Part shown: in pieces, positions 1 to 11,804 of the stretch
How the letters are laid out: every line of letters begins with the position of its first letter
Numbering within the stretch: the stretch's first letter is position 1
Assembly: GCA_030770535.1 (NCBI GenBank)
Contig: JASVEC010000015.1
Location: 186,001-250,000, forward strand
Length of the DNA stretch: 64,000 bases
Reading direction: 5' to 3'
Source of the DNA: Batkoa obscura
Lineage: Eukaryota; Entomophthoromycota; Entomophthoromycetes; Entomophthorales; Batkoaceae
The notes under the pieces: generated by a model
Seen by the model: the letters and a program-made list of their open reading frames with translations, nothing else
Databases searched by the model: none
What the model was told of the DNA's origin: nothing
Made by a program: the position numbers and the translations under genes

Positions 1-674
1 ATTTATGTTTTAATAGTAATTTTTAGGCTTAAAATAAAGACTAGTATCGGTTGGTTTAATACGGATTCTTTTATAATATCTATGGTATTCTATTGTAGTT
101 TAATCCATTTATATTAAATTTCTGTTTAAAGACTCTTAATAAAATTAAAATTGATAATGTTAGATAATTTTAGTAGTTTAAGTTTATTAGTAGTGATAGA
201 AGCTGTTTTGTTTTTTGTAATTTTATGGAATTATAGTATTAAAATTATAAGGATTTTTGATAATCAATATGAATTTATAGTATTGCTCTAACGGTTAATT
301 TTTTTAAACTTTTTAAACTTATTTTCAAGTTTTAGCTTGAAAAAACAGAATTTTTTAAACTTGAACAATTTGATAAAATATGACTTCATCTTGTTCGATT
401 AGTTTCCTTAATTATTCAGGGACCTCAAAAAATGTTCAACACATTGAATCCTCATTTGCTCATTTCCATTACCAAAAGCACAACATTTTAAACTTTAGAA
501 AAATCGAAATAAGCTCAAAATAATAACGTTGGTAACGAAGAGTTCAAACTTTAGCAGTCCATTCTTTTTTTATTGAGATAAAACAAAAGTTCAAACAATA
601 ATTTTATAAGCTTCTAGTTTTTAATGTTAATTTAATTATTATTATTAATTTCAAAAAACATTAATATAATAATC
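1..674. other. Intergenic, AT-rich
   Basis: I see no credible coding region here. Short poly-A/T tracts and a small inverted repeat near 330-345 (TTCAAG/CTTGAA arms) are visible. The last ~100 bases presumably hold the promoter and 5' leader of the kinase gene that follows. Confidence 0.5.
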
Positions 675-3600
675 ATGATAAAAACAACCCAGTCTCAAGA
701 TAAATTACAAAACAACTTGACGAAAAGAAGACAGGACTTGTGGAATAGGATAATTAACGAAAAAGAAAATTTAAACATAGACCAAGGAAGTATATGCGTA
801 GATAGTTTAATAGATATATTACTCGCTTTATTTGATGATTGTAAAAATATTGAGGCTGGTGTCAATGAAAATATTGCTACTTTTTTAACCAAATATCAAC
901 CAAGTATTAATAAGATTAGAGCTTTGAGATTAAACAAATATGACTTTCAAGTACTTAAAAAACTAGCTAAAGGCCATTTTGGAACTGTAAGATTATTTGT
1001 TTTACTTTATATTAATAAGATTTATTTATCTTACTTTTTTTAATAAAAGGTATCTGTGGTTAGAAATAAACTAGATAACCGTATCTATGCAATGAAAACG
1101 TTAAATAAGATGTATTTGTTAAGATGTAAAGAGGTATTGTATTTAGATCAATAGTAAAAGCATAAATTAATTATTAAATTTAAAGTTGTCGTTTTTTATG
1201 GAAGAAAAAGAAGTTTTATCTCTATCAAAATATTCCCCTTGGATACCAAAGCTATATGCCGCTTTTCAAGATAGTGAGAATTTATATTTAGTCATGGAAT
1301 TTGCAGGAGGAGGAGATCTATTTAGTTTATTGGATCGTAATTATCCACCAATTATAAATGAAGAAGAAGCCAAGTTTTATATTGGTGAAATTGTGTTAGC
1401 ATTAAGTGATTTACATAGTATGGGCTTTGTTCATAGGTAATTAGTTAAAAGTCCAAGTTAATGGGAATAAATTATTAATGCGTTATTTTAATAGAGATTT
1501 AAAGCCGCAAAATATACTGATCGATAATCAAGGCCACATCAAGCTAGCGGATTTTGGATCCTGTATCCAACTCAATAATCAAAGTTCTGTCACTTCGAAT
1601 ATACCAGTTGGAACAAGTGATTATATATCACCCGAGGTGCTTAGAGCTCAGGAAGGGAATACAAATTATGGAGTAGAATGTGATTGGTGGTCTGTTGGTG
1701 TTCTGATTTATGAATTGCTTCAAGGGGACCCGCCATTTAGTTCTGAAAATTTAATGGAAACTCATAGTCAAATTATGAACCATAAAGTAAATTCATGTAA
1801 TGAACTTTTATATAATAGTAGCTAATAGTAAATTATCATAGAATAATTTAATGTTTCATGGTATTTATCCAATTTCAGAAGAAGCAAGGGATCTTATTGA
1901 AAAGTAAATAGAATCTTAATATTTATCTAAAATCTAAGTCTTTATCGTTTTTAGATTAATTTGTGACCGAGAAGTTCGGTTAGGGAAAAATGGAGTAGAA
2001 GAAATCAAATCTCATCCCTTTTTTAGAGGTATTAATTGGAATTCTTTACGCAATCAAACACCACCATTTATACCAACGTTACTAACACCAGACGATACTT
2101 CCAATTTTAATGGGTATGAAGATGAAGAAGATACACATGAAGTAAAAGTAGTACCACGTTCTAATCAAAAAGAATTCATGGGAGATCACTTGCCTTTTGT
2201 TGGGTTTACTTATCAGCAGGAGGATATAGAATCATTAAAAGTAAATGATAGGGTGGAAACAGAGATGGATGAAAGCGCCGAAATCAAACAAAACTCAGTA
2301 AAGTTGGAAATGAAATTGGCTGAGATCCAAACAGATTTAACGATGAATGAACTAGACGATAGTTTATCAACTATACATGATTTTTCATCTGTGACACTTA
2401 AAAACAATGATGAGACTAATGTATCAATCATGGCATATGAGGCAAAAATAAAAGAACTTCAAGAAAAAGTAGTTTCTTTAAATGCAGGACTTCAATCATG
2501 TCAAGAAACAATACAAAGTCAAATGGCAGTAAATCAAGGACTGATGATGCAAGCGGACAACATACGTGATCAATTGATGGAAAGCGAGAGTGAAAAGAAT
2601 GAAATGAGCCGACTGTTAGAAGCTGTACAGAAAAAGATGGATGAAGAAGATAAACAGCAGGATATCCTTATAGAAGAAAATAAAAGGTTGTTGGAAGGGT
2701 ATTCGAATTCCCAAGCGGAAGTCAAAAAATTAAAGAAGGCGATCACGGAGCTTAGTATGGTACATCAGGATATGAAACAAACTACGTTGAGCTTGGATCA
2801 ATCAAGGGAACAAGCAGACAATAACTTTTTGATTATGAAGGATAAATGTGAAAATTTGCAGTATGAGAATCAACATTTAAATAAAAAGGTTCAAGATTTA
2901 GAAAACAAGCTACCAACCATTAATTCAGACGATATCACTCAACTAAAAAATGAACTGAGTGAATCTGTAGCGAACGTCACCAGATTAAATAAAGAATTAG
3001 AGATAACAAAGGAAACGAATAAATTTTTGTTAAAAGAGATTGAAGAATTGAGTTTGAAAAATAAGTCGAATGAAGATGTACCAAATAAGCTGGGTGTGGC
3101 TATCGATAATAAATTATTTCAAGATATTATAGCGAATTTAGAACTAGAAACTAAAAACCATCATCTGTTAACAAGTATATACCAGGATTTGCAAGAGCAG
3201 AAAGGACTACAGCCAAGTTTAATCGAGGTTAAAGAATCTAGGGATGAAGCAGTCGAAAGGGCGGATCAGATGTTACATTTAAATGAAAAACAAGCAAATT
3301 TAATAAAGACCTTAATGGAAAAGATAACATACTTGGAATCCAATCAACCCCAGTTCGTGAATCACAGCAATAATAAAGAAGGAAGCATACAGTTCAATCA
3401 ATATGGAAGAGATGGTGAAAATAAAATAGCAACACTAATAATTGAAAATCAAAATTTGAAAGCCCAATTAGCATTTAAAGATCAAAAACTCCAAGAGATA
3501 GTAACTAAACTTGTAGTCGCAGAAGCTACAAAGCCTAGTTTTTGGCCAAAAAGTAAAGAGAAAAGTAAAGAAAGACAAAAAGTATTACTGCATACAATAC

Positions 3601-4029
3601 AAGCCTTAGAGCAAAAATTAAGGTTGGTAGAAAGAGAAAATGCACAGCTAAGGTTTATCAAACAATTGTCGCAGATTGAAAATTCTTCAGAAAGTATCAA
3701 TTTAGAGCTATTTAATAGCAATCACAATAATAGTTCAAGTCCATTGACTAATTCTACTAGGTTTAGTACCCAATCCAGTCAATTTCAAGTGAATTTGGAT
3801 ACAGGGAGGTTTACACATTTAACTATTGAAGATAATACTGGTATTAAAGTTAGAAATGGACCTTCTACTTCAATTGAAAAAAACAATCACATGGGCACTT
3901 TGAGTTTAAATCAGTCCATATTAACAGGTAAATCATTATCATTACTACCATATTTTTAGTTTTAATCAAGCTTTACTTTTTGTAGAACGTTCACTTAGTT
4001 CTAAGTTTGGAATATCCCATATTAAATGA
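675..4029 (+). CDS. AGC-family kinase, DMPK/MRCK/citron-like, with long coiled coil
   Basis: Predicted exons: 675-986, 1050-1133, 1186-1436, 1495-1786, 1842-1903, 1955-3927 and 3986-4029, giving 1,005 residues. The N-terminal block with LLALFDDCKN and FL...P is the DMPK/MRCK pre-kinase region. The kinase domain spans roughly residues 92-360. It has the catalytic lysine in AMKTL (about K120), HRDLKPQN (D217), DFGS (D235), TSDYISPE, ECDWWS and an AGC extension ending in DDTSNF. The glycine loop reads AKGHFGTV, so the usual first glycine is alanine. Residues ~430-860 are a Glu/Lys/Gln-rich coiled coil, and the tail is Ser/Asn-rich. No C1, PH, CNH or CRIB domain is apparent, which sets it apart from animal MRCK. 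By family knowledge it should phosphorylate Ser/Thr on actomyosin or cell-polarity substrates; that role is inferred. The last small exon is the least certain part. Confidence 0.85.
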
Positions 4030-4280
4030 AATGGGAGATTGATGGAATAGCTGTTATTATATCAATTGATGAAAACGGATCCATTATTTATTATTAATAT
4101 TTTAATTACTTTTTATTTAGCTAATATTTTTTCCCTTCTTTTTCTCTTTAATTAAAATTAATTTGTTTTTATTTTTATTTTTTGCTTTATTTTTATTATT
4201 TATGCGAACTTTATGTTATAAAAAGCTAGTTAGTTTAAAATCAAAAGCTTGCTTCTTTCTATTAATAATCAAATTTAACT

Positions 4281-5074
4281 ATGGCCATAACAAAAGACAC
4301 ACAATCTAAAAATAAAGAGTTACCAACTATCAATTTTACAGCTAAGCTACCTGACATAACCTTATTACAACCTGAAGAAGAAAAGGAAACCTCCTCAATA
4401 GCAAGTTCAGTGAATTTAACCGGAAATGATAATAATTTATCCCCTTATAATCAAAAACTGAGTTTGAATAGAAGTATGTATCATAAGTTTAAATCTATTT
4501 GATTTGTCAAACTAATTATTAAAGATCCAACACAAAGCGTATTTCCATTACCAGGTGGTCCACAGATGGCTAAAAATCCGCTAGAAAAAGCACGTAATAA
4601 AATAGCAGTGGAACCAGGCCACTCTCCATTAGATTGGGCGAGGTTGAGTAGCTCAGGCAAGGATTTGAGGGTAAGGAGATAATTAGTAGTACTACGAAAC
4701 ATAGCTCAAATGCCCACTTTTTAGGGTGTAACTAACATAGTTGGAATTACGCTGCAAGAGTTAAAACAGCATAACACAGAGCAAGACGCTTGGTGTGCTT
4801 TGTTTGGAAAGGTTTATAATATCACACCGTATATGAAGTTTCATCCTGGAGGTAAGAAATTTCTTTTTTTCTAGCTTGTTTTTTATTTCTATTTTTTAGG
4901 TGTCAAACAATTAATGAAAGGGGCCGGCAAAGACGCCACTAAATTATATAGTATGATTCTTTAAACCTATTTTAACTCATAAACTTAATGCCGAATTTAA
5001 TAGATAAAGTCCATCCTTGGGTTAATGCAGAGTCATTGCTTAATAAGTGTTTGGTAGGGTTTTTGGTGGAATAA
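4281..5074 (+). CDS. Cytochrome b5 domain protein, Irc21/NCB5OR N-terminal type
   Basis: Predicted exons: 4281-4473, 4525-4670, 4725-4851, 4900-4950 and 5004-5074, giving 195 residues. The first ~90 residues are a Ser/Asn/Glu-rich, low-complexity leader. GHSPLDW (near residue 105) followed by a Ser-rich DLRG link is typical of yeast Irc21 and of the N-terminus of animal cytochrome b5 reductase 4. The heme-binding core then follows: ITLQEL, DAWCALFGKVYNITPY, FHPGG (axial His153) and VHPWVN (second axial His176), ending CLVGFLVE. No membrane anchor is seen, so it is probably soluble. In the family it carries electrons through heme b; the partner reductase cannot be read here. The start is the only ATG in frame after an AT-rich leader. 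Confidence 0.85.
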
Positions 5075-5243
5075 TTAAAGTAAGAATAATAATAGAAAAT
5101 TTAATAATAATAAATCTGTAATATCTACTTAATTTAATGATAATAAATCATAGTTCACTAGAGTCTTTATAATGTTTCAATAGTATCCTCTCTATTTGTT
5201 TTACCTTAAAATTATACGTTATTAGAATATAGAATAATTTATA

Positions 5244-6309
5244 TTAATTAGTTACATATTCTTTAAATGAAGGGTCGTTTAAATGTTCAAATATCAATAT
5301 CTCAAGCTCACTGTCATTTAAATTATCAGCTAAAAAATAATACTATTAATACTGCTAACTATATTATTGTTGTATATTACTACCATTTGTATCTTTATTA
5401 TTAATTTTATCTTGATTCTCTTGAGTTAAGAAATAAGATTGAGTTCCTTGAGTTTCGTCTCTTATAGGCTGGGTCGAGTACGGATCATTTAATTCATTAT
5501 GATTCATAGGCGGATAAACTAGAGAGTTTGATTGATTATCAATGAAGGGACTTAAGATATAATTGGAAATTTCATCCTGTGTATTCCCAGCTAATGATGA
5601 ATGATTCTGGTAAGGAGTAGCGCTTAATATATTATCCTGAGTATTTTTTAAAAGAGTGGTATTATTTTGAAATTGAGTAGCATTTGATATCGCTGGAAAT
5701 GGAGTTTCAACATTAACTTCACTTTGGGTTAAAGTATTATCTGTACTGTCACTTGAAGATAAACTAAATTCAATATGAGACTTTAAATAGTTTAATATAT
5801 CTTTAGTTATGTCTTCATTGAGTAATCTAATTTGTATTTTGATGGTTTGATTCTGTTAAAAATAAGTTAGTAATTGAGATTGTAATAGTAATATCATACT
5901 TTAAAGTTTGAAAAAAATTTATAGTATTTAAAATTCATTGTCAAACCTTTAATCGTGGCCCTTAGTTTTGATATTTCAATCTCCATTTTTGATAATGGTA
6001 TAGTTTCCTATTAAAAAGTTAGAATTGGTTAAATTATTATCTAATCGTTACAATAATGGTTATATTGTTATTATCCTTTGTGTCTATTAAATTCATTTGA
6101 TTTATGCTGCTAATATTTTGATTAATTGTTATTAATTTCATATTTAATTCAATTGGATAATATACAGCATATAATGTATTTTGATAGTCACTGTTCCATT
6201 TTTGTTTTTCTATTTTTGATTTATTTTGTTTATTACTAGCATTAGGTTCATTATTATAGATTGCTAATGACGCCAATGGCCATTTTTTAAATGCTTCGAT
6301 TAAAGACAT
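5244..6309 (-). CDS. Unknown protein, four exons, Asn/Ser/Thr-rich tail
   Basis: Predicted exons on the minus strand: 6309-6052, 6007-5900, 5852-5384 and 5329-5244, giving 306 residues. All splices keep frame, and the last exon gives a clean acidic end (DSELEILIFEHLNDPSFKEY). The N-terminus starts MSLIEAFKKWPLASLAIYNN. A short predicted helix, KMEIEISKLRATIKGL, and a basic stretch near NQTIKIQIRLL lie in the middle. The C-terminal half is rich in Gln, Asn, Ser and Thr and looks disordered. No signal peptide, membrane segment or known motif is seen. I do not recognise the family. It is convergent with the cytochrome b5 gene (170 bp apart) and lies downstream of the p24 gene on the same strand. 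Confidence 0.6.
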
Positions 6310-6452
6310 GTCCTTATCTTGATTCTTATTACTATTATTTATATATAATAATATAATGCATTTTTAATAAAAAAAGTAAGGTACCAATCAAAATAGTCAA
6401 AATAAAAAGCATGATTTTATAAATTTTAATCAAATAAACTAATTGATTGCAG

Positions 6453-7182
6453 CTAAACTACTCTGCGGTTTTCAAAGAATGTTTTGAGATAATAAATTTG
6501 CCAAGCACATATTCCAATCACTGAAAGACTTTGGAAGATAGTCCACCAATAGATCTTTTTATCGGTTGATTCAGCAACTATTAATAATAAATAAATAAAT
6601 ATCATACAAATGTATAACTAATAATACCTCTATCATGAGTATATCCTAATGAACTTGATAAATAAATTTGAGACTCGATTTTAAATATATAGTCTTCCAT
6701 CTTTTTGATTTCATTTTCAACATGATCTGTATTTGGATCTAATAATTTATTAATGGTTATTAATTATAAACAATGATGGCACTTACTGTAATCTTTTGGT
6801 AACTTTTGAATATAAGGACTGAAAGTAAGTTTCTTATTCACAATTTGATTACGAAAACAATATTTATGGTCTCCAGCAGTGGTAGCGTTATATGAATAAT
6901 AACCATCCTTTTTAGCCTTTGTTTCTTGAAGTAAGATATTATTGGTATTAAATAACTTTAAAAGAGTTAGAGTGATATAATCAATTTAATAAAACTTACC
7001 AAAAAGTCCACTAATAGATCACCACCTTCAATAACATCATAAGAAATCAAAAACATTTCGTTTTCTTGTAAGTTTACGTAAAAGCACTCATCCTGATTAG
7101 GTACTAAATCCACTTGAAATCCAAAACTGCTAGCTAAGCTGATGTATAATGACACTAATAATAATAATATATTGTACTGCAT
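6453..7182 (-). CDS. p24/TMED (emp24/GP25L) cargo receptor
   Basis: Predicted exons: 7182-7000, 6955-6787, 6738-6628 and 6577-6453, giving 195 residues. A signal peptide (residues ~1-19, Leu-rich, ending in SLASS) is followed by a GOLD domain with DECFYVNL and the second cysteine in HKYCFRNQ. A short coiled coil (HVENEIKKMEDYIFKIE) leads into one membrane segment (WWTIFQSLSVIGICAWQIYYL). The cytosolic tail is KTFFENRRVV, with the Phe-Phe and basic residues that p24 tails use for COPII/COPI binding. Length and order match the family. It should act in ER-Golgi vesicles as a cargo or GPI-protein receptor. Which p24 subfamily is not clear; the RVV ending fits the p24-delta/Erv25 type loosely. Confidence 0.9.
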
Positions 7183-7740
7183 TTTTATTATTTTTAATTA
7201 AAAAGCAATAGAATTTCATTGATGAAATGTTGCTAAATACTAAGCGAAATTTGATTGGTTAAACTTACTTCTAATATTCCCTTATTTTAAGCTTTGCAAG
7301 TTAAGGAAATACTAGTTAAGAAAGTATCTAAAGATCAATATAAAATAATGCAAAATATTTAATGTTATAGTTAGATTTTATTATTTACAATTTATGAAAT
7401 ATTCAAATTTTGAGCTTATTATTTTTCATTATCCCATAATAAACTTAAAGTTATAAAAAGTAAAGTAAAAAGCGAATTTACAGGTTTAGTTTTTTTTCGC
7501 CATCTGAAGACCCTACAATTGAGGTCCTTGTTGAGTTGGGACAGATATGTGGCACAAAATAAATAGACTTTTTAATAATAAAAATTAAATAACCCATTAA
7601 CCTATGAATAGTATGGTTTGGTTTATTTATTATTTATTATTTAAAAAGCAGGTCTTTCTTCAGTACTTTTTCAGTTTTAAGTTAAAATCGATTAAAAAGT
7701 TTAATAAAAGACTATATTAAAAATTCGAAAAATGCTTTTA
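7183..7740. other. Intergenic between p24 and first pirin gene
   Basis: I see no gene. The stretch is AT-rich and presumably carries the p24 promoter next to 7182 and the 3' end of the pirin transcript next to 7740. Confidence 0.5.
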
Positions 7741-8553
7741 TTAATACATTTCGAATATTACAATTTCCATCCTTTTTTCACCTTTGTTTTCTAACTCAAT
7801 TTTATCTACCTCATTAAAGTCTTCTATTATTGCAGCATCACCATTAAATAATTTAAATTCTTCATTTAACAAAGAATATTCGCTATTAGTAGAGTCATCA
7901 ACAACATGAATATATATTTTTCTATTTGCATTTAATTTAGCCAGATAATTATACTCAACTCTATTCCCACCATCTAATAAAATGCTACTCATATAAAAAT
8001 TAGCGTTTATCCCAATAGTGTCAGTTATTTTACTACTATCATAATCACCTGGAGATATCAGCGCAATAAACTGATTGCTTCTTTTCTTTTCCTCAAATTT
8101 TAAAGTGTCATAATATGGGGTTAAGTTCATACCATTTGGTTTGACCCAAACCTGTAATACGTGGGCGTCCAGTTCCTTATTGGAGTTGACTTCTGAATGA
8201 AAGATACCACTACCAGCACTTGTAAACTGGATTTGGCCGCGTTTTATGATTTCTTTATGTCCCATGTTATCTTTATGTTCAATTTCCCCTGATACTATAT
8301 AAGTTATTATCTCATAGTTCCGATGTGAATGAAACCCAAAACCAGAGCTCTTTTCTACGTGGTCTTCGTTTAATACTCGTAAGAGACCATATCCCATATA
8401 CTCCTCATCAACATAGGTTGAAAAACTGAAACTATGGCTAGCTTTTAACCAGCCTTTATCAACATATCCTCGGCTTTCGCTTTCTCTTATTTTGATATTT
8501 ACCATTTGTTTTGTAGCTTTAATTTTCTGTTTTTCTAATTTTTTTCTTTCCAC
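7741..8553 (-). CDS. Pirin-family bicupin, YhhW-like (copy 1)
   Basis: An intronless 270-residue bicupin. The pirin core runs from RGYVDKGWLKASHSFSF through MGYGLLRVLNEDHVE. It has the metal-binding HSH (His75, His77) and HSE (His119, Glu121) expected for Fe-binding pirins, and the ITYIVSGEIEHKDNMG and IQFTSAGSGI signatures. Residues 1-16 are Lys-rich; Met17 (MVNIKIRE) aligns better with relatives and may be the true start. Fungal and bacterial YhhW-type pirins can have quercetin 2,3-dioxygenase activity or act as nuclear cofactors; which applies here is unknown. A diverged second copy lies 188 bp upstream on the same strand, so they are tandem duplicates. Confidence 0.9.
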   Translation of the reverse strand: MERKKLEKQKIKATKQMVNIKIRESESRGYVDKGWLKASHSFSFSTYVDEEYMGYGLLRVLNEDHVEKSSGFGFHSHRNYEIITYIVSGEIEHKDNMGHKEIIKRGQIQFTSAGSGIFHSEVNSNKELDAHVLQVWVKPNGMNLTPYYDTLKFEEKKRSNQFIALISPGDYDSSKITDTIGINANFYMSSILLDGGNRVEYNYLAKLNANRKIYIHVVDDSTNSEYSLLNEEFKLFNGDAAIIEDFNEVDKIELENKGEKRMEIVIFEMY

Positions 8554-8741
8554 TTTATATTTGCTTATATACTTATTTTTAAGTGATTTGTAATTTTAAA
8601 TTTTGATTTTAAATTTTGAATTTATAAATTATAAATTAAATTAAAACGTTTGAAATGATTTAGTTTAAAAATTATCTAAACATTGGCATATTACAAATGA
8701 AATATGTAAAAGAATAAATTTTATTTTAAATTAACAATTGT

Positions 8742-9500
8742 TTATTTATACATTTCAAAAACTACCAACTCTAAATTTTGTTCACCTTCTTTTTTAAATA
8801 AGAGTTTGCTTTCATTTGCTTGGAATTTATCTAAATACGCTCCATCTCCACTAGATAATTTAAAATCATTGTTTAACCAGCATATAGAAGAATTGCTCTG
8901 ATTTTCAATTAGATGAATGTAAACTTTCCGACTTGGATTATAAGTATTGAGGAACTTATATATTACTTCATCATTTGTTTGTAAGACTAAACAACTAATA
9001 TAACAATTAGCGTTAACACCAACAGTATCGGATAATATCTTAGTGATAGGCGAAGCAATCGGTAGAAATTGGTTAATACTCTTCAACTTATTATAAGACA
9101 ACGTTTGATATTTTGGTGTCAGGTTGAACTCCAAGGGTGCAATCCAAAGCTGGAGTAAATGACATTTCTTTTTACTAATATTTTTCTCTGAATGTCGAAT
9201 CCCTCTACCAGCACTTGTAAATTGAATCATTCCTTTTTTAACTAGTTCGCGATTTCCCATATCGTCTATGTGCTCTAACTCACCTGATATTATATAACTT
9301 AAGATCTCAAAATTTTCATGTTCGTGCATTTCAAAACCTCCTTTAGACGAGATGGTGTCTTCATTTAATACTTGAAGGCTACCATGTCCTCTATGTTTTG
9401 AAGAAATATAGTCAGAGAAACTAAAAGAGTACTTTGCTGTTATTGTGTTTGATTGAAAGCTGCCACGCTCCTCATTTTTTCTTAGTTGTAATTTTACCAT
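8742..9500 (-). CDS. Pirin-family bicupin, YhhW-like (copy 2)
   Basis: An intronless 252-residue paralogue of the neighbouring pirin. It keeps the metal ligands in HEH (His59, His61) and HSE (His103, Glu105), and the family blocks SLQVLNEDTI, ILSYIISGELEHIDDMG and IQFTSAGRGIRHSE. It starts directly at the pirin core (MVKLQLRKNEERG), without the Lys-rich extension seen in copy 1. Identity to copy 1 is moderate, so the duplication is not recent, but all predicted metal residues are kept and both copies look functional. The lack of introns contrasts with most housekeeping genes nearby. Confidence 0.9.
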   Translation of the reverse strand: MVKLQLRKNEERGSFQSNTITAKYSFSFSDYISSKHRGHGSLQVLNEDTISSKGGFEMHEHENFEILSYIISGELEHIDDMGNRELVKKGMIQFTSAGRGIRHSEKNISKKKCHLLQLWIAPLEFNLTPKYQTLSYNKLKSINQFLPIASPITKILSDTVGVNANCYISCLVLQTNDEVIYKFLNTYNPSRKVYIHLIENQSNSSICWLNNDFKLSSGDGAYLDKFQANESKLLFKKEGEQNLELVVFEMYK

Positions 9501-9847
9501 TTTAATTTTTGAACTTACCTTTATTTTGTTTCCTTTTATATCCTTATTGCTTTTTTCTTACATAATCCTTTTATTTTCTTACATAATAAAAGGTTACAAT
9601 AATAATTTGAATTATTTATTATTTGTAAAGGGTTGAAAACTTTTTTACTAAAGTAAATGATATAAAAACTTATAAAATTTTAAGCTATATGGTGAGTCAC
9701 TATTGAAAGTACAATATTTATGATGTAATTCAAGTACCAATCATATAAAAAATCATATTGTTATTATCCCTAATTTTATTATTTTGATAAATTAATGTAA
9801 GGTAGAGCAAAACTTTTTATATTGAATTTGCTATTTAAGCCGAAAAA

Positions 9848-10006
9848 ATGACCACTTTTTTCCCTTTCACTTTCACTTTAATAATCCTCCCTCTCCTTAC
9901 TCTTTTGGTAGCAAGTTTACCTACTGTATATTATTTTAACTTTGAATATTTTGAAATAAAAGAAACTAACCGATTTCATAATCTAAAAAGCAAACTTATA
10001 TTTTAA
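9848..10006 (+). CDS. Possible 52-residue secreted or membrane peptide
   Basis: A short ORF opens with a strongly hydrophobic, signal-like segment (MTTFFPFTFTLIILPLLTLL, then VASLP) and continues for about 27 residues, ending KSKLIF. A family match is lacking, and it could be a remnant or the first exon of something larger. It is listed because signal-like N-termini are unusual in chance ORFs of this AT-rich sequence. Confidence 0.25.
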   Translation: MTTFFPFTFTLIILPLLTLLVASLPTVYYFNFEYFEIKETNRFHNLKSKLIF

Positions 10007-10084
10007 ACCAATGATGTTTGTTATACAATTGTAACATTTTAAGTTTCATATATAAATCTGTATACAAATTAACTAAGTAAAAAA

Positions 10085-11648
10085 ATGAGTGAAGTTTTTC
10101 TTTATAACCTCAATTTAATTCAACCTTAAAATACCAACAAAGTTTGAACAATTAACTGATATATTCTTTGGAGAAATGTTTGAGCAATTACATCCATTTG
10201 AGTTATTTAACCTACGTTTTTAAGTAGCTATTTATTCAAAACTGTATTTAGGGCTATCAAGCATAATAGGACTTATTCACTTCATGATGTGTATAAAATT
10301 CAAGAATACCCAAGTTTTAATAGACTTAAGAAATTAGTGTTTGGCAGATAACAAGTGACTTTTACTAAAGAAAATGGAATGTTGATAAAAGACACCAATG
10401 TGGCCAATAGTAATAAAGTTAATAGGTATTTGAGTCGTTATATAAATGTCAATTATATACTCTGGGTTTTCGATCATATTATCAAAAACAGATGTAAGAC
10501 TATAAATTTAATTTTTCTGGATGAAAGAAACCAAAGAGCTTAAAGGTAACTTCCGATTATGTACATGTATAATAATTTATTAGCAGCTATTTAAATCAAC
10601 TTGAGGTATTTGAATACCATGGGATTAGGATTCCAATCAAAGGAATTGGCAAACATTTAGATCCATGGAGTTGTAATTTACTCCATTTCGTTCTCTTAAT
10701 CGGGAAAAGACTTGAAAAATCTTAATTCTCTTTCTGTGCTTCCAAAAGCTCCCTGTTTGGTGGTCTTACCTTAGTATTTACCGATTTTATTCTTTATTTT
10801 TTATTTTAGCTAACAAAATATATGAGACATGTGTTTTTCAAGAAAAAGCACTTGGGTTTAAACAAATTGGAATTACTTGAAGCATATTGTGGAAAGTATT
10901 TGGGTCTTATTGGGCTTTATATCATTAAAGAAAAGTTTATAAAAACAAAAGCATTACGCTTAAATAGCGATAATACGGATATTGCCTATTCAGATAAGGT
11001 AAACTTCAGTGTAAATTTCTGTTCTAATTTAATTTGAAGATTGAATCAGATATTACCTATGATAATCTTAAGTGGCTTGAAGAAATTAAAAAATATGAAA
11101 TTGATAGACTGTAAACAACGTTATATCAAAAAATATAATAGTACAGGGCCATCTGAAGATTATAATACTATTTTTTTAGGTTGTTTTGAGTTAAGATATC
11201 CAACTAATAAAGATATTTCAAAACCAGCAATTCTATAAGAATTACGCATCATCGAGTTAACAAAAGAAGTATTAAAAACAACTTCCCTAATACCATATAT
11301 ATTATTAATACTGTTATCAAGCTGAACTTAAATTTTAAAGAGATATTTGGTATAGATTTAGAAGCTGATATCAATATTTGTAGACGAAAGTTTGATTCAA
11401 CTCAATGTAAATTTATAAAGTACATTGAAATTGAGTTCTTTACTATTTCATATAATGGTTTTCCCTGCTTTATATTTATCTTCTCAAACCTTCAAGAATT
11501 GATTATTAAGAAGTTTAAGTTTGTGAATAATGACATAAAAATTGATTATAAACTCACTACTCCATTGTTCTTTATTACACCCACTCCTCGTTATGAATAT
11601 TTATCTTTTTATAGTAAATTAGAAATATTCCAATTTGTTAAATTATAA
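10085..11648 (+). pseudogene. Decayed F-box/leucine-rich-repeat-like gene
   Basis: Open stretches in shifting frames read like one F-box/LRR protein. An early part resembles an F-box (IPTKFEQLTDIFFGEMFEQL, then HPFELFNLR). Later parts look like LRRs: YPSFNRLKKLVFG, FSNLQELIIKKFKFVNND and YEYLSFYSKLEIFQF. At least four frame changes or stops separate them, and they do not fall at convincing splice sites, so I call it a pseudogene. Some interruptions could still be introns. A working copy would recruit substrates to an SCF ubiquitin ligase; that is family knowledge only. Confidence 0.45.
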
Positions 11649-11717
11649 CAAATCATTTTACAACAAATTTTTATCTTTATTTTTATCTCTATTTCACCAG
11701 TGTGGATATCTTAATAT

Positions 11718-11804
11718 GGGGATGTATTTTTGTGTTTAGGAATTTTATCAACGATTTTTCCGCTAAAATAGCGCTTAAAAAAGTAATGAAGCCAAAAAAA
11801 AACC
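11718..11804 (+). mobile_element. MITE family 1, diverged copy
   Basis: Family hallmarks: termini TGGGGATGTATTTTT and AAAAACATCCCCA, a central AAGCGCTTAA-like core and flanking TA. This copy has the left end and the core, but the right end is diverged (ends near AAACCA). Confidence 0.7.
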
